DNA of 64,000 nt from Malania oleifera. Lineage: Eukaryota; Streptophyta; Magnoliopsida; Santalales; Ximeniaceae. Location of the stretch: the NCBI RefSeq assembly GCF_029873635.1, contig NC_080417.1:34150214-34214213 (forward strand), written 5' to 3'. The notes below the pieces were generated by a model. That model was given only the letters and a program-made list of their open reading frames with translations, did no database searches and had not been told where the DNA came from. Shown piece by piece: positions 45,369 through 58,680 of this stretch. A program made the translations under genes and the position numbers. The first letter of the stretch is position 1; each line of letters begins with the position of its first letter.

Positions 45369-46259
45369 TGTGCTTCCAACTAAATATTGAAACTGAAATG
45401 ACACTGCCCTTACCAATAGGTGTAGGAGAATAAAAGATCACATGTGAAACACCGTGAATTTCACTAGCTTGTCATTTAGTTTTTACTGCATCTGAGGATG
45501 TAAAGTTTCACTCTAGTGCTTCAAAAATGTTCATTATGCACATTTGACTAGCAATTTGAAATGAGGATTGTACCCAATGGCAATGAGTTCTTTCTTTTTT
45601 GAAGCACAATGACCTACACAGGCCAATGCTATGTTTGTTTGGAGTAATATGATCAGCAGTACACACCAAAGGTTAATACCCATTATATTTTTCTTCAATT
45701 ACCTTGCAATTGGACAGACATCATGGAATGGTCGGAGTACTTTGGAACATTGAAATCCCGTTCTGTTGGTGGTACTGGTGGTCTTTCATCTAATTTTTTA
45801 GGTGAAGGCCTCTTTTTTATTGTTATTATTATTATTATTAGTAATTTAAACAGTTAAAATAGTGAAGGATCATTTAGTAAAATGAAGTGTTTAGTATTTA
45901 GTGTTGTATACTCAATTTAAGTTTAATTTATAAATTAAATTTAACTTTAATTTGAGTCAATTACTAAATTTAAATATTGAATTAAATGTATTATTTTAAT
46001 TTAACCATTTGTGTCAATTTTTTTTAGTTTCATTTTTTATATGGATTAAAATTGAAAAAGAGACTTTTAAATTTTCTGCTCATCGAGTCAAACATGTTTT
46101 TATATGTTTGAATTGGTTGTAAATTTTAGAAAAATTAAGAATTGCTATCAAATGCACTGATGTTTGACTAGTTAATTTATTTAGTGAATTAATTCAAATA
46201 ATGCTGATTGGTGTGATTGATGGAGAGATGAAGTAGATATTGTATATCATAGTTGACCA
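45369..46259. other. 3'UTR and intergenic sequence
   Basis: 3' flank of the tail-anchored gene with an (ATT)n run near 45822-45840, then AT-rich sequence. No gene is supported. Confidence 0.5.
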
Positions 46260-47390
46260 TGCCTTCGAAGAAATGAGCCAAGCAGGCTGCATTGGGGTTG
46301 GTAGCTTTTGCTCACAATGGTTACCATTGCAAAGGAAAATGGCAAGAGAGGTTCTTGATACTCTCGAGGAAGTAAACTTGTTAAGAATGGGGGCAATCCC
46401 CTAATCTTCATCAATGCTCTCCTTGAGTTCTTGGTTGATCAAAAAATGATTCAGCTGCTATAAGAGTTTGGTGATTGCTTCGAGTATCAGGGTATGCTAG
46501 GACTTGATAGAAAACTTGTGGTACATTCGCTGCAAATAAAGGAGTTAGTCCTAAAGCCCTTTTAAGTAGCTAACTAGAAAGACTGCCTCAGAGATAATAT
46601 TGAAATTCAAATAAGATATTGAACAATTATTAAGTGTTAGCTTTGTTAGAACAATGGAGCATGCAGAATTATTATTATTATTATTATTATTAGATATAGT
46701 GTACTAATGAACAAGAACATCGAGTTGAGTATCTGTAAACTTTAAGAAACTTGAATGTTGCCTCGCCAAATTATGAATTCATGGTGCTCGTGGCTATCAT
46801 ATCAGTAGGTTTAGTGGCTATGAATTAAGAAATAAATCTCATGGTTCCTACCATCAAATATTTATCGTCTATGAAGAGGTGCCCAAGACTGATTCCAGAC
46901 ATTCTGATGCCTCGAGTACATTTGAGTGGGCATTGATGCTATTCGACCTAAAAGAAATAAAAAAGGCACCTATCAACGAATGATGAAAATGATCTTCCAT
47001 GGCATGATTGGCCGGTTCATGGAAGCACACGTTGATGATGTGATTGTATGAAGTCTCCCTCGGTTGATTTGAGGAAGGTTTTCAATAGAAGCAAGAGCAT
47101 CAAATAAAGATGAATCTTGTAGTGCTCAACAAAAAACGAAAAAAAAAAAAAAAAGAATCTTGAAAGTGTGCATTTGAATTATCTGCTAGGAATTTTTGGG
47201 TTTCCTCGTCCGCCATGGGGGAATAAAAGTGGATAAAAACAGGACAAAAGCATTTCTACAAGCTTGGTCACCAAAGGGCAAGAATGAGTTGCAAAGGTTA
47301 TTGGAGCAAAGGTTCATATACTCTACTGGTTGTGTGAATAAAGTCGGCAGAAGTTATGGGCGATTCTCTGCTGGTAGTAAATCAAAGTGA
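46260..47390 (+). pseudogene. Gypsy pol fossil (reverse transcriptase region), heavily decayed
   Basis: Fragments of Gypsy pol can be read: LDRKLVVHSLQIKE-like near 46500, a reverse transcriptase active-site box (EAHVDDVI) near 47020-47050, and FLGFLVRHGGIKVDKN with the connection region after it near 47189-47300. The wording is nearest to Athila/Tat-type Gypsy elements. No LTRs or ends were found. Many breaks, so this is an old copy. From 47391 to 47652 no feature was found. Confidence 0.65.
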
Positions 47391-47652
47391 AAGGAGAATA
47401 CACCTGCGTCAGCCTAGGTGGAGAGTAATGAGTTGGTCAGCGTCCAAACATAGAATGAGTATTCTTGATGTTGGGAGCGCCCTTCACTTGCACTCAAAAG
47501 GCTAGTTGGAGAATTGAATACATATATATATATATATAAACTAGATCAGTGTTATGAGATGCGCATGGATAGGAGACCATTGTTTAGAAAAATCATGAGC
47601 AGATCTTTCTTATTTTAAATGAGGGTGTGCAAGGTTCTTCAGGCCGTCAACT

Positions 47653-48147
47653 TGTAAGAATTTATACTATTATTTTGTTGTTATTTGTTGAAGTAGGATT
47701 GTTCATTATCATGACCTTTACATCAATTACCTTTATGCGAAAAATAAAGAAACCATAAATTCACATACCGGAATCAGCCATGATATATATCAATCGAGAA
47801 GAGCACCTGAAGAAATCGTTTTTCTCGCTTTACCCTGATCTCTTTCTGTATTTCACCAGATTTTATGGGAGTAAGGCTAATGATAGAGAACTAAGGTAAA
47901 GAGAGGACAATTCCTATATTCCTTTCTTCTATTACCATTCAGAATTCTATTCAAATTACCATACAGCTACTCCCCATAGCAGTAGCTAATATATAGGAAA
48001 ACCTTTCAACTTCCAGCTAATAAATCTCGTAGCATTTTCAAAGCCAATCTCTTTAGTTAATCCATAACATGACCATTCATTACCCTTATCATAAGTCATT
48101 ACCCTTAGCATATGGGGCATATCATTCATATGGGATATACTCTTACA
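47653..48147 (-). repeat. 3' LTR of the 47.6-63.0 kb Copia element
   Basis: 495 bp, TGTAAGAA...CTCTTACA on the plus strand, complete. The first ~240 bp match 62776-63017. The inner edge abuts the purine tract (complement of ttctcccacttgg). Confidence 0.9.
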
Positions 48148-48436
48148 TTCTCCCACTTGGCTCATATGAATGACATTAATATGGATTAACAAGATAACCA
48201 TAATAAGCGCATAACGCTGGCCTATTCATACTTTAGTGAGATTACCATAATATCATAATTAAATTACTCACTAGCACGAGTCATGACGGTAAATATCATT
48301 AAAGCGATATTTTCCCTTCCATGTACTACAATGCTAGCAAATCACTTAATTATAATCCATAATAGGAAGTGACCATAATGTCCCTGTAATGTCTTTGTCA
48401 AGGACCATTCTTGTTATCAATAATCCATCTCCATAA

Positions 48437-50560
48437 TTACGTAATTGATGGTAAATGGGAATAATGTTCAAAAACACCGTTATTGATATCATTACAAATG
48501 TTATAGAACAAAATATAAAGATCCACAATCATACATAAAAGATTACAACAAAGACTCATGTGATCAACATGTTCCTTAAATGTCTTTGGTGCCAACCATT
48601 TAGTTAAAGGATCTGCTATCATGAGTTCAGTCCTTATATATATGTTCTATAAGCACTGTTTGTTTCTGAACTTCCTCTTTAATGGCCAAATATTTAAGCT
48701 TCATGTGCTTAGTGCCATTAGAATATTTGTCGTTCTTGGAGAAAAAGACTGTTATGGAATTATCACAATAAATTCTCAGCGGCCTGACTATACTGTCAAC
48801 AATTCCAAGTCCTAAGATAAAATGTTGCAACCACAAAGCATGAATTGTGGCCTCAAAGCATGCCACAAATTCAGCTTCCATAATAGACACTGCTATGATA
48901 GTCTATTTGACGCTTTTCCATGATATTGCTCCTCTAGCTAATAGAAACAAATAACCAAAAGTTGACTTTCGACTATCAACACAACAAAAAAAATCTGAGT
49001 CGGAGTAACCAATCACCTCCAACTGAGCTGATCTTCTATACGTGAGCATACATTGTATTGTTCCTTTCAAGTATCTCAAAACCTTTTTTGCAGCTTTCCA
49101 ATGTTCCATTCCGGGATTACTTTGGTATCTCCTGAGCATTCCAACTACAAAGCTAATACTTGGTCTTGTACAGGTTTGAACATACATCAACTACAGATGC
49201 ATAAGGAGTATTTTCCATTCTTTTCTTTTCTAATGCATTCTGTGGGCAGTCCTTTTCACTAAACTTATCCCCTTTACAAATAGGAGTAGGAGTGGCCTTG
49301 CATTCAACCATATAAAATCTTTCTAGAACTTTATGGATATATCCCTTATGAGATAACCCTAACAATCCACGTGGTCTATCACGGAATATTTCAATTCCTA
49401 TCACGTAAGTTGCCTCACCCATATCTTTCATTTCAAAGTTCATAGAAAGAAATCTCTTGATTTCATTTAGTAATCCAAGAACATTATTGGAAAGCAATAT
49501 ATCATCAACATATAGAACCAAGAAAATACACTTGCTCCCACTAACCTTTAGATATATACACCGATCAACAATATTTTCCTTAAATCCAAAGGATGTGATG
49601 GTATAATTAAACTTAAGATACCATTGTTTGGAAGCTTGTTTAAGTCGATATATTGAATTATTTAATTTGCATACCATATGCTCATTTCCTTTAATCAAGA
49701 AATCTTCTAGAAGATCCATATAAACCTCTTCATCTAAATTCTCACTCAGAAAAGCAGTTTTCACATCCATTTGGTGTAACTCCAAATCAAAATGAGCTAC
49801 CAGAGCCATTATGATCATAAGAGAGTCCTTTTTAGATACCGGAGAGAATGTATCTTTGTAATCAACACCTTCCTTTTGAGTGAAACCCACAACAAGTCTA
49901 GTTTTATATCGTTCAATATTGCCATTATAGTCATGTTTGGTCTTAAAGACCTACTTACACCCAGCTATTTTAAAACCTTCAGGAAAATCAACGATGTCCC
50001 AAACTTTATTTTGTTCCATTGATTTCATCTTATCATTTATAGCATTGATCCACTTTTCAGAATCATTACTTTCTATGGCTTGTGAAAATGTAACTGAATC
50101 TTTACTAGTCCCTAAATCATAATCAGATTCTTGTAGATATACCAAATAATCATCTGAAATAGCTGATCTCCTTAATGTTATTTCTTGTGATTGTTCTGCA
50201 ACTGATTCATTAGTGACATTCTCATTACGAAGTGACTGATCACTAGATTGTTGTTCAATGTTATCATACTATTCAATAACAAGAGAAACAACAATTTTTG
50301 TTAAAGGTCTAGATATCGAGATAGGAATCCAAATTTCTTTAATGAGCACGTTACGTGATACATCACTCCCACTAATTTCACCATTCTCAAGAAACTTAGC
50401 ATCTCCGGTTTCAACAATTCTCATACAATGGGTAGGACAGTAAAACCTATACTCTTTAGACTTATCTGGGTAACCACTAAAATACCCGCTTACAGTGGTA
50501 GAGTCCAATTTCCTTTCATGTGGATTATAGATCCTAGCCTCTTCTGGAAACCCCAAACAT
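48437..50560 (-). pseudogene. Copia integrase end, reverse transcriptase and RNase H fossil
   Basis: The minus strand shows the integrase C-terminal region near 50269-50556, reverse transcriptase (LHQMDVKTAFLSENLDEEVY, FLVLYVDDILLS) and RNase H (GYSDSDFFCCVDSRKSTFGY, YCDNSITVFFSKND). Many landmarks are readable but the frame is broken. Confidence 0.87.
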
Positions 50561-52560
50561 GAAAGTGCCTTAAACTCGGTTTCCTTCTCATCTACAATTC
50601 AAAAGGAGTTTTTTGAATTGCCTTACTAGGAACCCGATTAAGCACATAAACAGTGTTCTTAAGGGTCTCCATCCACAATGAAATGGGTACTGAGGAGTTA
50701 CTTAACATACTCCTAACCATTTCCATAAGAGTATGATTATGTCTTTTAGCCACACCATTCTACTGAGACGTACTAGACATTGTGTATTATATACAAATAT
50801 CATGCTCTTCTAGGAATTTAGCAAACGGTCCTAGACATTGTCTAATTCCATCATACCTACCATAATATTCACCACCTTTGTTAGATCGAATGATTTTCAC
50901 CTTTCTATCTAATTGTCGCTCAACTTCAGCAATGTATGCCTTCAAAGCATCTATTGCTTGAAACTTTCATGCAAAAAATAGATATAACTATAACGTGAAA
51001 AATCATCAATAAAATGATAAAGATATTTTTCTCCACTAAGACGGTGAGTCAAAAGGTCAACAAATATCAGTATGGACAATCTCCAGAAGTTTTCCACTTC
51101 TTGTGACTTCTTTCTTTGTATGTTTGGTTTGTTTTCCTTTAATGCAATCCACACATACATCGAAATTAGTAAAATCAAGGTTTGAAAGAATCACATCTTT
51201 TACCAATCTCTCCATTCTTTCTTTGGATATATGACGCAGTCTTTTATGCCATAAGAAGGAGGAGTTTTCATTTACTCTACTATGTTTAGTTCCAACATTA
51301 TGATGCAGGGTGAGGGGTGTTTCAGAAAAATTTTCATTAAGATTAAATTTATATAACCTCTCAGAGAAAACACCAGAACCAACACATGAACCATCCTTCA
51401 ATAAATGAAAACCTTTATGTTCAAAATATAGAGCATATCCGCCATTATCAAGTCTTGACATGGAAATTAAATTCCTAGAAATAGTTGGAACATAAAAAGA
51501 ATCAAACACGTCCAAACAATGACCTAACTCTAAAAACAAACGAAAAGTTCCAACACCAACAACTGGTACTTGATTTCCATTTCCTAAGACTATAAAATGC
51601 TCATTTTCCTTTATGTTCTGGATCGTAAGGTATCCATGCATCGAATTTGAAACATAAATAGTAGAACTAGAGTCAATCCACCATGTATTCGAAGGAACTT
51701 GTGTCATGTTTGATTCGAAACATACATAAGCTAATAGCTTACCTTTCTTTTCGAACCAAACTTTACGTTTCAAGCAGTTTTTCTTTAAATGCCTATAGCC
51801 ATGACAAAAAATAACATTTCGGTCTATCATGTTCCTTTTTGCGAGTCTCATTGCCATAAGAAGTACCCGCAATCTTCAATGGATATTTCTTTAAACTTTT
51901 CGTCAGTTTCTTTCCTTTACTTCTAGCCCCATGACTCATCACATTGATTGAATGTTGTCCTTGTTGTTTAAGCCTTGCCTCTTTTGAGTTAACATACTTG
52001 TCAATTCATTCACATTCCACTTTTCTTTAATATTGTTATAGTGAATCTGAAATGGCCCATACTGAGGAGGCAAAGAATTCAGAATAAACTGAATAAGAAA
52101 ACTTTCATCAACGTTTTACCCAGTGATTTCAGTTTGGCAATTAGATTAGTCATTTCAAGGACATGTTCATTCATTCCTCTGTTACCATCAAACTTCATGG
52201 TGGTATGTTCAGCCATTAATCTCCTTACAAGGGACTTGTCTGCTGAACGAAACCGATCTTCCACAGCCTTAAGATATTCCTTTGCATTTTCAATTTGAGG
52301 AAGCTTTGATTTAATTTTATTTGAAATACACATTCGCATAAACATAATGCTTAATCTATTTGATCTTTCCCATGACCTATACAAAGCTTGTTGCTCCGAA
52401 CTGCTTGATTCAGTAATAGCAGCTGGTTCATCCATTCGCAGTGTTATGTCAAGATCCAGAACACTAAGGTAAAACTGAATCTGTTCATTCTAGTCAGAAA
52501 AATTTGTTCCATTAAAGATCGGAACAGAAGAAGCTAGTGAATGAAATGAAACAGGAATAG
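50561..52560 (-). pseudogene. Copia gag, protease and integrase fossil
   Basis: Minus strand in order: a gag UBN2-type segment (AKEYLKAVEDRFRSADKSLV, TTMKFDGNRGMNEHVLEMTN), the protease region (WWIDSSSTIYVSNSMHGYL), the pre-integrase finger (LWHKRLRHISKERMERLV, VCVDCIKGKQ) and the integrase start (EIVHTDIC, HFIDDFSRYSYIYF). Fossil, broken. Confidence 0.86.
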
Positions 52561-53339
52561 ACACTGTGATAAAATGATCACGACATTAATGCTTTAAGTA
52601 AAAAACACTTTCATTAGTAATATTGCGTTCAATCTTTAGATTAACTAATGCAATATACTAACATTCACATTTACTGGTGATTTTCACCCACTTAAGAATA
52701 ATTAATAACCCTTTAAAATTTGATTGATCTATCACCTTTGGGCATCCATTCCAATCTCACTACCATTCTATCAATTACACTAATTAATTTAATGATCACT
52801 TGAAAGTTGGTGCACCTTTAGGTCAACCGTAATAATCAAATAACCATTATGTAATAATTTTTTTTTTCAAAAACATAATTCAATTCAATGTTTATAACCT
52901 TTCTCAACAAGATCACTTTGGTGACAACATGCTGACCATAGTATAAACATTGATTGAAAACAGACCAAACAAAATATTGTCCATGCTTAAAGAAGATAAT
53001 TTACTAACTTGCTTTCATGTAAAAATCTGGTAGCCCATGCATGCTTAAATGCAATTATTCAAATTCAAAATGGGTCTATAACATTCCCACTATTATAAAT
53101 TTACTATTCTAAAACATGTGAGTGTCACATACTTAATTAATCATTAAAATGGTTTGCATGCATTATATTTGATGGCTTAATTCAAATTCAGAACTCTAGG
53201 GAAACCATCGAGTTTCAGAGGTTTCGGAAAAATCGTCGACGGTTTTTCTGAAGTTCAAAAATCTGCTCTTTGTATTTTATTCCATCGACAGTTTTAGAAA
53301 GACTGTCAAAACCGTCGACGGTTTTGTTCGGGCAGTAAG
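52561..53339 (-). other. Copia 5' leader, proximal part
   Basis: Non-coding leader between primer site and gag, separated from its distal part (62573-62760) by the Gypsy insertion. It carries two ATCGTCGACGGTTTT-like palindromes near 53229-53245 and 53309-53326. Confidence 0.7.
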
Positions 53340-53344
53340 ATCAC

Positions 53345-55470
53345 TGTAACGACCTGCTACTTATATAACATTTTTTTTTTCTTTCTATATACACATATAA
53401 CGTAAATATCATTTGTCTGAAATACTACTGATAATACCCCAGGCTCAAAGGGGCATTGAGGAAACTCTGCATGTCATACACCCTTAAGTAGCGGTATCTA
53501 AGAAATTGTAAATTATCATGTACACAATACCAGAAAGCTATAATAATCTGAAGTATTTCTACAACACAAATTACCTAGTGACAACATAAAAAACCTGGGG
53601 TCTACCCTAACTCATTGGCACCAAAATACACCTACCCTCTAGGAAAGGGGCAGCACCAAAACAACCTCTACCCGTGAACCTGATTTGCTCGCCTAGCTGG
53701 ATCTACTTGCCTAGCTGGATCTCATGAAAAATAATAAGTCACTAGGATGAGACAATGCTCAGTAAGTGGAAATATGCTATTACTAGTGTGTGGCGGCTGA
53801 GTTGTACATTTAATAAACTGAAATAACACTGATTCTGTCAAAAGAATAAGCTAATATAATGTACAAAACACATGTAATGTAGATTAAAATATAACTGTGT
53901 ATCTGAGCTTGCTATATGTGAATATTGCTAATATAATAATATAACTGTTGCTGTGTGATATATTTGTACATAGGAACTTCTTATATACCCTGGGATTTGT
54001 ATATCATGATATATCCCCTTATGATAGGGTTGTGCGGCCCGTAGGCTGGACTTACTCTGATTGGCTTACCAGGCAAGTCAATCTATATCTATAACATCCA
54101 ACAATCTATGTCAATCTAGCCCACTATAATCACTCCGTACCATCGTACCTCTATCTCGTCTAACCAGCTACCTCAACCCAGCATACTGGGGAGACTGCAA
54201 TCTCTCCTCGCATAGTTAGACGAAATTCACATACTATCTAAGTTATGTGGTTGCACGTGTCTGAAATAGCAACGGTATCGTGCTCTTCTGTATATCTTTG
54301 TCTGTAATATCCACAAGGATCTGATATTGCGTAATACTATATATATAAAAATATACTTATCTTGCTGTTTTAACATGATTTCAAAAACAACCATAACACT
54401 GTAAATCTGATCTGTAATATCTGGAATATCTGATTGAAATATTTATAATATTTGTCTGAAATATATATATAATATATGTCTGTAATATCTGTAATATCTA
54501 TATGTAATATCTGTAATTTCTATCTGTAGTATTTGTAATATCTATCTATAATATTTGTAATATCTGTCTGAGTGTTATGGTGTAGAAATCATGTTATTTT
54601 GAGAAATACTATAAGTCTCATTTTTTGCTAATAAACTGTATATCTGGTTATATGTAGCTTTGTATACTTAACATATTATACTGTAATAAACTCATGCCAC
54701 ACATTTGATTAATCAAATTCTCATGCTTTATATCTGTAATTTCACTGGAACAATAATACTAATGATATTCTGGAAAAATAAACTGAACAACATGCTCGTA
54801 AATATACATAAATATTTTTCTGTTATACATTCTGAAACTTCCTAACATAGCATATTTCCCTTACCTAAACTTTGGAAAACCCCTACTGTACTCTGGCCCA
54901 ATACCCACAGGGTTCCCTACTTAACATTCTGAAAACAACATCCCCTAGAACAAAATATCAGTATTTCTTTGTATACAACATTTCTTATAACTGTAGGGAA
55001 AGCAAATATCGAATAAATTGCCTTACCCTGAAATTGGGATGAATTTCAAACCAGCTTCACTAATGATCAGCTCCGGTAGACTTGCAGAGAACTTCACCAG
55101 GAGTGTTGTGGTGGCCTCAGATCTTCAAGCCGGCGAGAAACGGAGTCGGGATCGAAAAGAGAAGGGGAAAGGAACGTTTTAGAGATAGAGTAAAATATTT
55201 CTACGCTGAATTTCAGTCAAAAATCCGGGTTTCAACTACTTATAGCCCCAGATTCATTGACAAGACACGTTATCTCATTAACGAGTCTTTTAGAAAGTTC
55301 GTCGATGAACCTACACCCCTTGTCGACGAGTTTCAGGCTGCCACAAACCCTCTCTCAGTATCTTCTCATCGAAGAGACGTGTCTTCATTGACGGGACCCT
55401 CATGTATTCTCATCGACGAACTCCCTCTGTTCGTCGATGAGGCTTTGTTTAAATTTTTGGGGTTGTTACA
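53345..55470 (-). repeat. 3' LTR of the Gypsy element
   Basis: 2126 bp, TGTAACGACC...GTTGTTACA on the plus strand. It contains a short-period ctgtaatat repeat near 54404-54570, a minus-strand TATA-like ctataagtag near 55238-55247 and an array of TCGTCGACGA-like palindromes at 55250-55440, upstream of that promoter. Confidence 0.93.
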
Positions 55471-55876
55471 TTCTCCCCTCTTTATAAAATTTCGTCCTCA
55501 AAATTTACTATTTGTGTCGAACACCATCCATACAATCTATCATCCCATAGAGGGAAACGGTCTACTTATTTTATTACTTACCCTCACTTATGGTGGAGGA
55601 ACATCGTGGTTACAATCTAAGTTCAGGGAGATTACATATACAAAACTAAAAGACTACCTATTAACTTAATTAATACAAGTACCCGCAAAAGAAACTTTAC
55701 CTAACTACTTATACTTTACTTGTGTACCACTAAACCTCTTGGAATAGCTGTAGGTATCTCTGTCTTATCTGCTCCTTGAGCTCCCAAGAAGCTTCCTCTA
55801 TAGCATGATTCTTCCACAAAACTTTTACTAATTGAATTTCTTTAGTGCGCAGTGCTTGTGTCTTTCTGTATAATAT

Positions 55877-57010
55877 CTATACTGGTGTTTTTTCATAAGC
55901 TAATGAATCCTTAAACTCTATTTCTGTATAGTTGATTATGTGGAACAAGTTTGGGACGTATTTCCTCAACATAGCAACATGAAACACGTTGTGAATTTTG
56001 GATAAAACTGGCGGCAGAGTTAGCCTGTAGGCAACTGACCCTACTCTTTCTAGGATTTCAAAAGGGCCAATATACCTTGGGCTCAACTTGCCTTTCTTTT
56101 CAAACCTCACAACCCCTCTCATAGGAGCTACCTTCAAGAATACTCGGTCTCCCATTTCAAACTCTAACTCCCGATGGCGCGTGTTTGCGTAACTTTTCTG
56201 CCGACTTTACACGGTACTAATTCTTTCTTTAGTTAGTCGGACCTTTTCATATGGCTGCTAAACAATCTCTGGACCCAAAACTCGTCTCTCACCTACTTCA
56301 TCCCAAAAGAGGGGAGAACGACATCTCCTACCATACAATGCCTCGTAAGGCGCCATGCCGATGCTAGCCTGATAGCTGCTATTATACGAAAATTCAACCA
56401 ACGACATAAACTGAGTCCAGCTGCCCCCAAAATCTAACACTCATGCACGAAGCATATCTTCTAATGTCTTAATCATCATCTCAGTATGACCATCTGTCTG
56501 GGGATGGAAAGCAGTGCTAAATGCTCATTGTGTACCTATAGCCCCCTAAAAGCTTTTCCAAAATCGTGAAGTAAACCAAGGATCCCGGTCTGAGACTATG
56601 GATACTGGTACACCATGGACGCGAACTATCTCCTGAACATATATTTTCATCAGTATGTCCATGGAATAGTCGACTTTAATAGGGATGAAATGGGCGGTCT
56701 TCGTCAGATGATCAACAATCACCCAAATTACATTCAATCCCTGTCGCACTGGTGGTAATCTCGTAACAAAACCCATGGAAACGTGATCCCACTTCTACTC
56801 TGGAATGAAGAGTGGATGCAACTGTCCTGCTGGTCTCTGGTGCTTAGTCTTAAGCTGTACAAATTTGAAAATTTCCCTCTTCATTCCACTCCACCAAAAG
56901 TACTCTCGCAGATCTCGATACATTTTAGTACTACCAGGTTGGACTGTGTACAGTGATCTGTGAGCTTCCTCCAAAATCATTTTTTCTAATATCTTCATCT
57001 GCCGGCACAC
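55877..57010 (-). pseudogene. Gypsy integrase fossil
   Basis: Minus strand: integrase zinc-binding region (HRSLYTVQPGSTKMYRDLRE, WWSGMKREI), core ([55 protein letters not shown]) and the C-terminal GPFEILERVGSVAYRLTLPP / IHNVFHVAMLRKYVP segment. A complete chromodomain could not be made out. Broken. Confidence 0.88.
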
Positions 57011-58680
57011 ACAATCTGGTGTGAAATCTTAGAGTTTCGTCATCGGCAATACTGAACTCCTCCCCTAACCATCCCGCACTCTATCCATTACCTCTGCCAG
57101 TTCTGTGTCATCACCATGAGCTGCCTTAATTTTCTCATATAGTGTAGGCTATACCACCAGACTAGCAACAAATGCCTGAGGATTATCTTCTACTAATTTT
57201 ATACTAAGTCTCTCCAAATCCATCAGGATCGGGTGCTGAATCTCCACAGCTACCAGTGGTGGTCCTACTGATTTCCTACTCAGAGCATCTGCTACCACAT
57301 TTGCTTTCCCTGGATGGTAGCTAATAGTGCAGTCATAATCTTTAATAAGTTCTAGCAATCTTCTTTGTCTCACATTCAATTCTTTCTAGGTAAAAAAATA
57401 TTTCAAACTTTTGTGATCCGTGAATATTTCGCACTTTCCACCATATAGATAATGTTTCTAGATTTTAAGAGCGTACATCACTGCAGTTAACTCTAGATCA
57501 TGCATAGGGTAATTCTTCTCATATTTTTTAAGCTTTCTGGAAGCCTACACGATAACCCTGCCGTGTAGCATTAATACGCATCCAAGTCCCTTCAGGGATG
57601 CATCACTGTATTCACAAACCTGTCCTCCCTTGATGGAATAGTTAACACTGGAGTGGTAACCAACCTCTGTTTCAACTCCTGAAAGCTCTGCTCACAGTCA
57701 TTGATCCATTCAAACTCTACATTTTTCCTTGTGAGTCGCATCAACGGACTTGACAAATTGGAGAAACCATCCACAAAGCACCGATAATAACCTGCTAAAC
57801 CCAGAAAACTCCTAACTTCTTGAACATTTCCAGGCTTTACCCAATTCACCACTGCCTCTATCTTACTAGAGTCAATAGATACACTTGCCTTAGAGATCAA
57901 ATAGCCAAGAAAAGAAGTCTGCCTCAGCCAGAATTCACATTTCTTGAACTTCGCATATAACTTCCTCTCTCTCAATGTTTGCAATACCAGCCTCAAATGA
58001 TGCTCGTGCTCCTTAAAACTCCTCGACTAGACTTGCATATCATCAATGAATACAACTACAAATTGGTCCAGGTACTGATGGAACACCTGATTCATTAAAT
58101 CTATGAATATCGTTGGTGCGTTGGTCTACCCAAACAAAATCACTAGGAACTCGTAATGCTCATATCTTGTTCGAAATGCAGTTTTTGAGATGTCTTATGC
58201 CCTCACTTTCACCTGATGATAACCTAACCGCAGGTCAATTTTAGAATAGACATGGGTCCTTTGAAGCAATCAAAAAAGTCGTCGATCATGGGAAGAAGAT
58301 GTTTATTCTTAACTGTCAGTTTATATCTCCATGTAATCTATACACATCCTCATGGTTCCATCTTTCTTTCTCACAAATAACATTGGTGCTCCCTAGGGCG
58401 ACATGCTGGGCCTGATAAATCCTTTATCCAGCAATTCTTGCAATTGATTTTTTAATTCTTTTAACTCGATTGGGGACATTCGGTAAAAAGCTTTAGATAC
58501 TGGTGTTGACCCTGGTAGAATATCCACAGTAAACTCAACTTCACGATCAAGTGGCAAGCCAAGTAGTTTTTCTAGAAATACGTCTGAAAATTCTCTAACC
58601 ACAGGGATATCAGCTTGTTTCAGTTCTTCTCTTGACAATTCTTTTACATTGGAAAAAAAAAAAATCCCTGGTAGCCTTCT
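57011..58680 (-). pseudogene. Gypsy reverse transcriptase and RNase H fossil
   Basis: Minus strand: [20 protein letters not shown] and [20 protein letters not shown] open the reverse transcriptase. [13 protein letters not shown]-like and [20 protein letters not shown] follow. RNase H ends in ISYHPGKANVVADALSRKS. Broken. Confidence 0.9.

Noticed and set aside
54404-54570. ctgtaatat repeats as a possible satellite or regulatory array
   Set aside because: The same stretch occurs in both LTRs of the Gypsy element (also 61527-61690), so it is an LTR-internal simple repeat, not an independent array.
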